Below the pieces are notes generated by a model, which saw only the letters and a program-made list of their open reading frames with translations, did no database searches and was not told the origin of the DNA. From NCBI GenBank assembly GCA_021812265.1, contig JAKAOI010000078.1, forward strand, positions 1-8,274: a stretch of DNA of 8,274 nt, read 5' to 3'. Made by a program: the position numbers and the translations under genes. Positions 5,501 through 8,274 of this stretch are shown here, piece by piece. Position 1 is the first letter of the stretch; each line of letters starts with the position of its first letter. The DNA comes from Chloroflexota bacterium (GTDB taxonomy: Bacteria; Chloroflexota; Ktedonobacteria; Ktedonobacterales; JACDGC01).

Positions 5501-8274
5501 ATATGGTTCCCGCGGCGCTGCTTACCCTGCAGCTATTGCCGCGCACCCCGGGCGGAAAAATTGACCGCAAAGCGCTGCTGGATATGCTTGCCACACAAAC
5601 CGCGCACGGCGCAGAACATGTTGAGCTAAAGACACGCACTGAAAAACAACTGGCGGCTATTTGGGAAACAGTGCTGCAATGCGAGCAAATTACCCGCACC
5701 GATGACTTTTTCCGAATGGGCGGCCACTCTTTGCAGGCAACTCAAGTTGTTGCGCGCATTCGCGACTCTTTTGGTGTTGAGATACCCGTGCGCGCTATTT
5801 ATGATACACCAACCATACTGGCCAAAAACAAATATATTGATACGCTGCGCCGCAACGCCAACCGTCCGCCACCAATTCAGGCCGCGCCGCATTCCGGACC
5901 GCTGCCGCTTTCGTTTGCGCAGCAACGGCTGTGGTTTCTGCGCCAGTTAGAGGAAAACGGCGCTGTATACAACATCCCCGGCGCTATTTTGCTCGATGGA
6001 AAGCTGCATATTGCCGCGCTGGAATATAGCATTCAGGCGCTTATTCAGCGTCACGAACCGCTACGCACAACATTTAACATGGTTGACGGCCAACCGGCGC
6101 AATATATTGCCGATACTATCATATGCCCGATGCCGATCGTTGATCTTTCTTATATTGCTGATGATTCAGAGCAACAACAAATTATGCGCGCGCTGCTTAC
6201 ACAGGAAGCGCAATTTTCTTTTGATTTGCAGCGCGGCCCGCTGCTGCGCACATTATTGTTGCGGCTTAGCCCAGAAAAACATGTGCTTTCTCTTACGCAG
6301 CACCATATTATCTCTGATGGCTGGTCCGCAGCAATTCTTTATAAAGAAATGGATAGTTTCTATCAGGCGTTTATTCAGAAAACCACACCGAATCTGCCAA
6401 ATCTGCCGATTCAATACGCAGATTACGCTATTTGGCAGCGCGAGTGGCTGCAAGGCGCAGCGTTAGATGAACAATTAGCATATTGGCAAAAACAGTTAGC
6501 CGGCGCCCCGGCGGCGCTTTCACTGCCCACTGATTTTGCCCGCCCTGCGCAAATGAGCTATCGCGGCGCACACCGTTCTTTAAAGCTGGACACAGAACTG
6601 AGCCACCGACTGCGCGCAGTCAGCAAACAAGAAGGCGTCACCTTATTTATGTTGCTTTTAGCGTCATTTCAGACGCTAGCAGCTCGCTATACCGGACAAG
6701 AAGATATAGTGGTCGGCACACCTGTTGCCGGGCGGCAGCAAAGCGAAACAGAAAATTTAATTGGTTTTTTTGTCAACACGTTGGCCATCAGAACAAACCT
6801 TGCCGGCGCGCCCACTTTTTCCGGATTGCTTCAGCAAGTGCGGGAAACATGTTTAGACGCCTACAGCCATCAAGAAATCCCCTTTGAAAAATTAGTAGAC
6901 GCCCTGCGCCTAGAACGCAACCTAAGCTATACCCCGCTTTTTCAAATTCTTTTTGCCTTGCAGCACGACTCCGAGGAAACGGGTCATTTAGGTGATGTTG
7001 TGATTAGCGGTGTGGAAGCCGTGAATGACACTGCTAAATTTGATATGTCAATCACCGTAACCGAAACCGGAAGCAATCTTTATGTGTGGGCAGAATATTG
7101 CACGGATTTATTTAAAGAACAAACAATCGATCGGCTGCTATCTCACTGGCAGCAACTGTTACATGGCATAACCGTCAACCCAAATCAAAAAATTACCGAA
7201 TTACCGCTTTTAACTGAAGCAGAAGAGCGGCAGATTATTCGAGATTGGAACGCCACCCAAACGAACTACCCACGCGAAACAGCCATCCCGGCGCTGTTCG
7301 CTGAAATTGTGGCGGCCACTCCCGACGCTGTCGCAGTGGTTACGGCAGACGCCTGCCTCACCTACGCCGAACTCGACCGCCGCTCGAATCAACTTGCCCG
7401 CCATTTGCAGGCATTGGGGGTGGGTCTGGAAACTCCTGTAGGCGTGTGTGTCTATCGCTCTGCCGATCTCATCCTCAGCCTCTTGGCCATTCTCAAAGCC
7501 GGCGGCTTCTATGTCCCCGTCGATCCCTCCTATCCCGCGGAACGCTTGGCGTTTCTGTTTGCCGACGCCCAAGTCGCCGTAACGCTGACCCACCGAGCTG
7601 TTGCGCTGCCGCCGCTCAACACAACTATTGTGCTGCTGGATAGCGACGCCCCCCAGATTGCCGCGCTGGATACGGCGCCGGTGGTGTCCCCGGCTGCCGC
7701 GCACAGTATCGCATATATCAACTATACCTCCGGCTCTACCGGAACCCCTAAAGGCGTGTGTGTGCCGCACCGCGCTGTGGTGCGACTGGTGCGAGCAACG
7801 CAGTATGCGCGCTTCACCGCACAGGAATCGTTCTTACAGTTAGCCGCTATTTCCTTTGACGCCGCTACCTTGGAAATATGGGGACCGTTGTTAAACGGAG
7901 GACGGCTGGCGCTGTTTGCCGCCGAAGCGCCGACACTGGAAACGTTGGCGGCTACCCTGCTGCGTGAGCAGATCACCACCTTGTGGCTGACAGCAGGGCT
8001 GTTTCATGTTGTGGCGGAGGAGCGTCTGGAATGCTTGAAAGGAGTCCGGCAGCTGTTAGCCGGCGGAGATGTGCTGTCTGCCGGGCATGTACGACAGACG
8101 CTTATAGCGCATCCCGGATTGACGCTGATTAATGGGTATGGACCGACAGAAGGCACAACGTTTACGTGCTGCTGCCCGATGACAGCGGCGGAACAAGTGG
8201 GAGACAATGTGGCGATTGGGCGTCCGATCGCCAATACCCGCATCTATGTGTTAGACGCAGCGATGCAGCCGGTT
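2599..8274 (+). CDS. Large NRPS, domains C-A-T-C-A (3' end outside window)
   Basis: This multimodular peptide synthetase has 1892 codons in view and no stop, so it runs past the right edge. Residues 1-28 form a polar, acidic tail. Condensation domain 1 (about 29-465) has FAQERLWF at 31-38 and HHIIADQWS at 159-167 (His160, Asp164 kept; usual Gly is Gln165). A domain 2 (about 485-995) has HTSGSTG at 634-640, SFD at 678-680, YGLTETT at 779-785, YRTGD at 871-875 and catalytic Lys987. Carrier motif FFRMGGHSL carries Ser1044. Condensation domain 2 (about 1101-1535) has canonical HHIISDGWS at 1235-1243, LCL-like. A domain 3 starts near 1550 with YTSGSTG at 1709-1715 and YGPTEGTT at 1847-1854; the window ends before its core A6 motif. 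Pocket codes: domain 2, D680 V681 E684 D723 V L V778 L786 I787 K987, unassigned; domain 3, D1754 A1755 L1758 W1796 L1820 G1822 G1846 T1854 F1855, valine-like. It presumably takes the chain from the carrier encoded at 1-1704. Family certain; substrates tentative. Confidence 0.96.
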   Translation, partial: MTSQDSYYQEYRATAADTAIAEEENLFFSSFAQERLWFIDQLNPDDISYTITISLRLLGNLNIAALTNSVNTIIQRHEALRVCFVNVGGQPRIRLAKSLEITIPVIDLSHLAEPERNTTAQQIIFDDTHFLFDLSKGPLIRGYLLRIAPEEHIIEISLHHIIADQWSLNIFWDELCTLYNAAVTGQPARLSELDIQYIDYAEWQHEQAQSQAWRKHMDYWQQQLDDAPQTIAFLTDRSHIQKKSSHGAYTMRLPAELAQKIRAFTQRENTTLFMALLTAFQVMLMRYSGQTDIIIGSPIAGRERTELEPLIGLFINTLALRTDLSGDPTFRQAMQRVRAVCLEAYEHQDIPFEQIVETLQPDRSAGKHPFFQTLFVLQNAPTSNIELHDITSKSLKSNPLTNKLDFEMGIWDQPGALTGDILYNTDLFSTEMIEQFAHRFQTLLEHVTENPSLTLSAIPLIPPEEERLLLQMWQASAAETPYDGNAPQLFERQAKQTPDAIALVWRDEHISFAELERRANQLARYLRRLHIQPEDRVGFCMERSPDVAIALLGILKSGAAYMPIDPASPAERIAFMLKHTQTALILTQTQLRHIFQSMPAQIICIDEEQTALAQTPDDALENAPLPEQTAYIIHTSGSTGAPKGVVVPHRALADRILSVKARYELSPKDRLLQFVSFSFDVSLEEIFPTWVSGATLVFLPEEGVPSLANISRIMQEQYLTVLDLPPSYWHEWVADLAYSRAAIPPWLRLVVLGSESSSPAMLDVWERLTANQSAWCNVYGLTETTLIAMTYGPRNNQEWRQYTSIPIGRPLDNTREYVLDSRLRPAPTYVPGELYLGGPGLARGYFDQPDLTADRFIPDPFAHDEPGARMYRTGDLARTLPNGLLEFLGRADSQVKIRGFRIELGEIETAIRSYPGVREVVVLAAEEKSAADAAQKSTKLAAFIVTARKTSALTKRLQRYLEVHLPAYMVPAALLTLQLLPRTPGGKIDRKALLDMLATQTAHGAEHVELKTRTEKQLAAIWETVLQCEQITRTDDFFRMGGHSLQATQVVARIRDSFGVEIPVRAIYDTPTILAKNKYIDTLRRNANRPPPIQAAPHSGPLPLSFAQQRLWFLRQLEENGAVYNIPGAILLDGKLHIAALEYSIQALIQRHEPLRTTFNMVDGQPAQYIADTIICPMPIVDLSYIADDSEQQQIMRALLTQEAQFSFDLQRGPLLRTLLLRLSPEKHVLSLTQHHIISDGWSAAILYKEMDSFYQAFIQKTTPNLPNLPIQYADYAIWQREWLQGAALDEQLAYWQKQLAGAPAALSLPTDFARPAQMSYRGAHRSLKLDTELSHRLRAVSKQEGVTLFMLLLASFQTLAARYTGQEDIVVGTPVAGRQQSETENLIGFFVNTLAIRTNLAGAPTFSGLLQQVRETCLDAYSHQEIPFEKLVDALRLERNLSYTPLFQILFALQHDSEETGHLGDVVISGVEAVNDTAKFDMSITVTETGSNLYVWAEYCTDLFKEQTIDRLLSHWQQLLHGITVNPNQKITELPLLTEAEERQIIRDWNATQTNYPRETAIPALFAEIVAATPDAVAVVTADACLTYAELDRRSNQLARHLQALGVGLETPVGVCVYRSADLILSLLAILKAGGFYVPVDPSYPAERLAFLFADAQVAVTLTHRAVALPPLNTTIVLLDSDAPQIAALDTAPVVSPAAAHSIAYINYTSGSTGTPKGVCVPHRAVVRLVRATQYARFTAQESFLQLAAISFDAATLEIWGPLLNGGRLALFAAEAPTLETLAATLLREQITTLWLTAGLFHVVAEERLECLKGVRQLLAGGDVLSAGHVRQTLIAHPGLTLINGYGPTEGTTFTCCCPMTAAEQVGDNVAIGRPIANTRIYVLDAAMQPV
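7261..8274 (+). other. GC-rich segment covering the last adenylation domain
   Basis: Hand counting gives 104 G+C in bases 6961-7200 (43%) and 145 in 7321-7560 (60%). In the earlier A domain of the same gene, 4261-4500 has 115 (48%). The rise falls between about 7250 and 7320, right after RDWNATQTNYPRE, where an A domain begins. Sampled blocks further on stay at roughly 50-60%. Codon choice changes too: TTA leucine and AAA/GAA-rich runs give way to CTC, CTG, CGC, GCC and CCC. This suggests a separately acquired or exchanged A domain. The right boundary lies outside the window. Confidence 0.6.

Noticed and set aside
5996..6466. Open frame of 156 codons in another + frame
   Set aside because: It overlaps condensation domain 2, whose HHIISDGWS motif is in frame +1. 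The Cys/Arg/Leu-rich translation looks like an out-of-frame shadow.
7210..7770. Open frame of 186 codons on the - strand
   Set aside because: It lies opposite the A3 adenylation domain with its clear motifs. The high GC there makes stops rare on the opposite strand; the translation shows no known domain.
2599..8274. Similarity between the repeated C and A domains as a mobile or tandem DNA repeat
   Set aside because: The similarity is at protein-motif level, as expected for NRPS modules. No long near-identical DNA repeat was seen by eye.

Overview
The window is an internal piece of a bacterial nonribosomal peptide synthetase (NRPS) gene cluster. All genes lie on the + strand and, by chance or history, all in reading frame +1. 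No RNA gene, transposon, CRISPR array or chromosomal housekeeping gene is visible. Base composition is mixed: hand counts of 240-base blocks give about 43-48% GC in two places in the third gene and about 60% near the start of its last adenylation domain. Taxon cannot be fixed from the sequence. Large multimodular NRPSs of this style occur in cyanobacteria, myxobacteria, Chloroflexi, proteobacteria and uncultured symbionts, and the cyanobacterial HIP1 octamer was not noticed.

Layout: (1) bases 1-1704, the C-terminal part of an NRPS ending in an adenylation (A) and a carrier (T) domain, cut by the left edge. (2) 1705-1830, a spacer of 126 bases with overlapping palindromes. (3) 1831-2571, a stand-alone GNAT-type acyltransferase-like protein of 246 residues. 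(4) 2599-8274, the start of a large NRPS with domains C-A-T-C-A, still open at the right edge (1892 codons visible, no stop).

Reading the substrate-pocket residues by alignment to the PheA positions from memory, the first A domain has a glycine-like code (D-I-L-Q-L-G-M-I-W-K). The second has a code I cannot assign (D-V-E-D-V-L-V-L-I-K), with two acidic pocket residues. The third has a valine-like code (D-A-L-W-L-G-G-T-F, tenth position outside the window). If the proteins act in gene order, the encoded peptide contains ...Gly-X-Val..., with X possibly basic. No epimerisation, methylation, cyclisation or thioesterase domain is visible, so the chain is neither started nor released here. The GNAT-like protein probably modifies the peptide or a precursor; its substrate is unknown.

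Most notable points: a sharp GC rise at the C-A boundary before the last A domain, suggesting A-domain exchange; an unassigned acidic A-domain pocket; and a synthetase split at a T|C junction, where the first protein ends in what resembles an inter-module linker and a GNAT gene sits in between. These are variations on a known system; I see no evidence of an entirely new kind of system.
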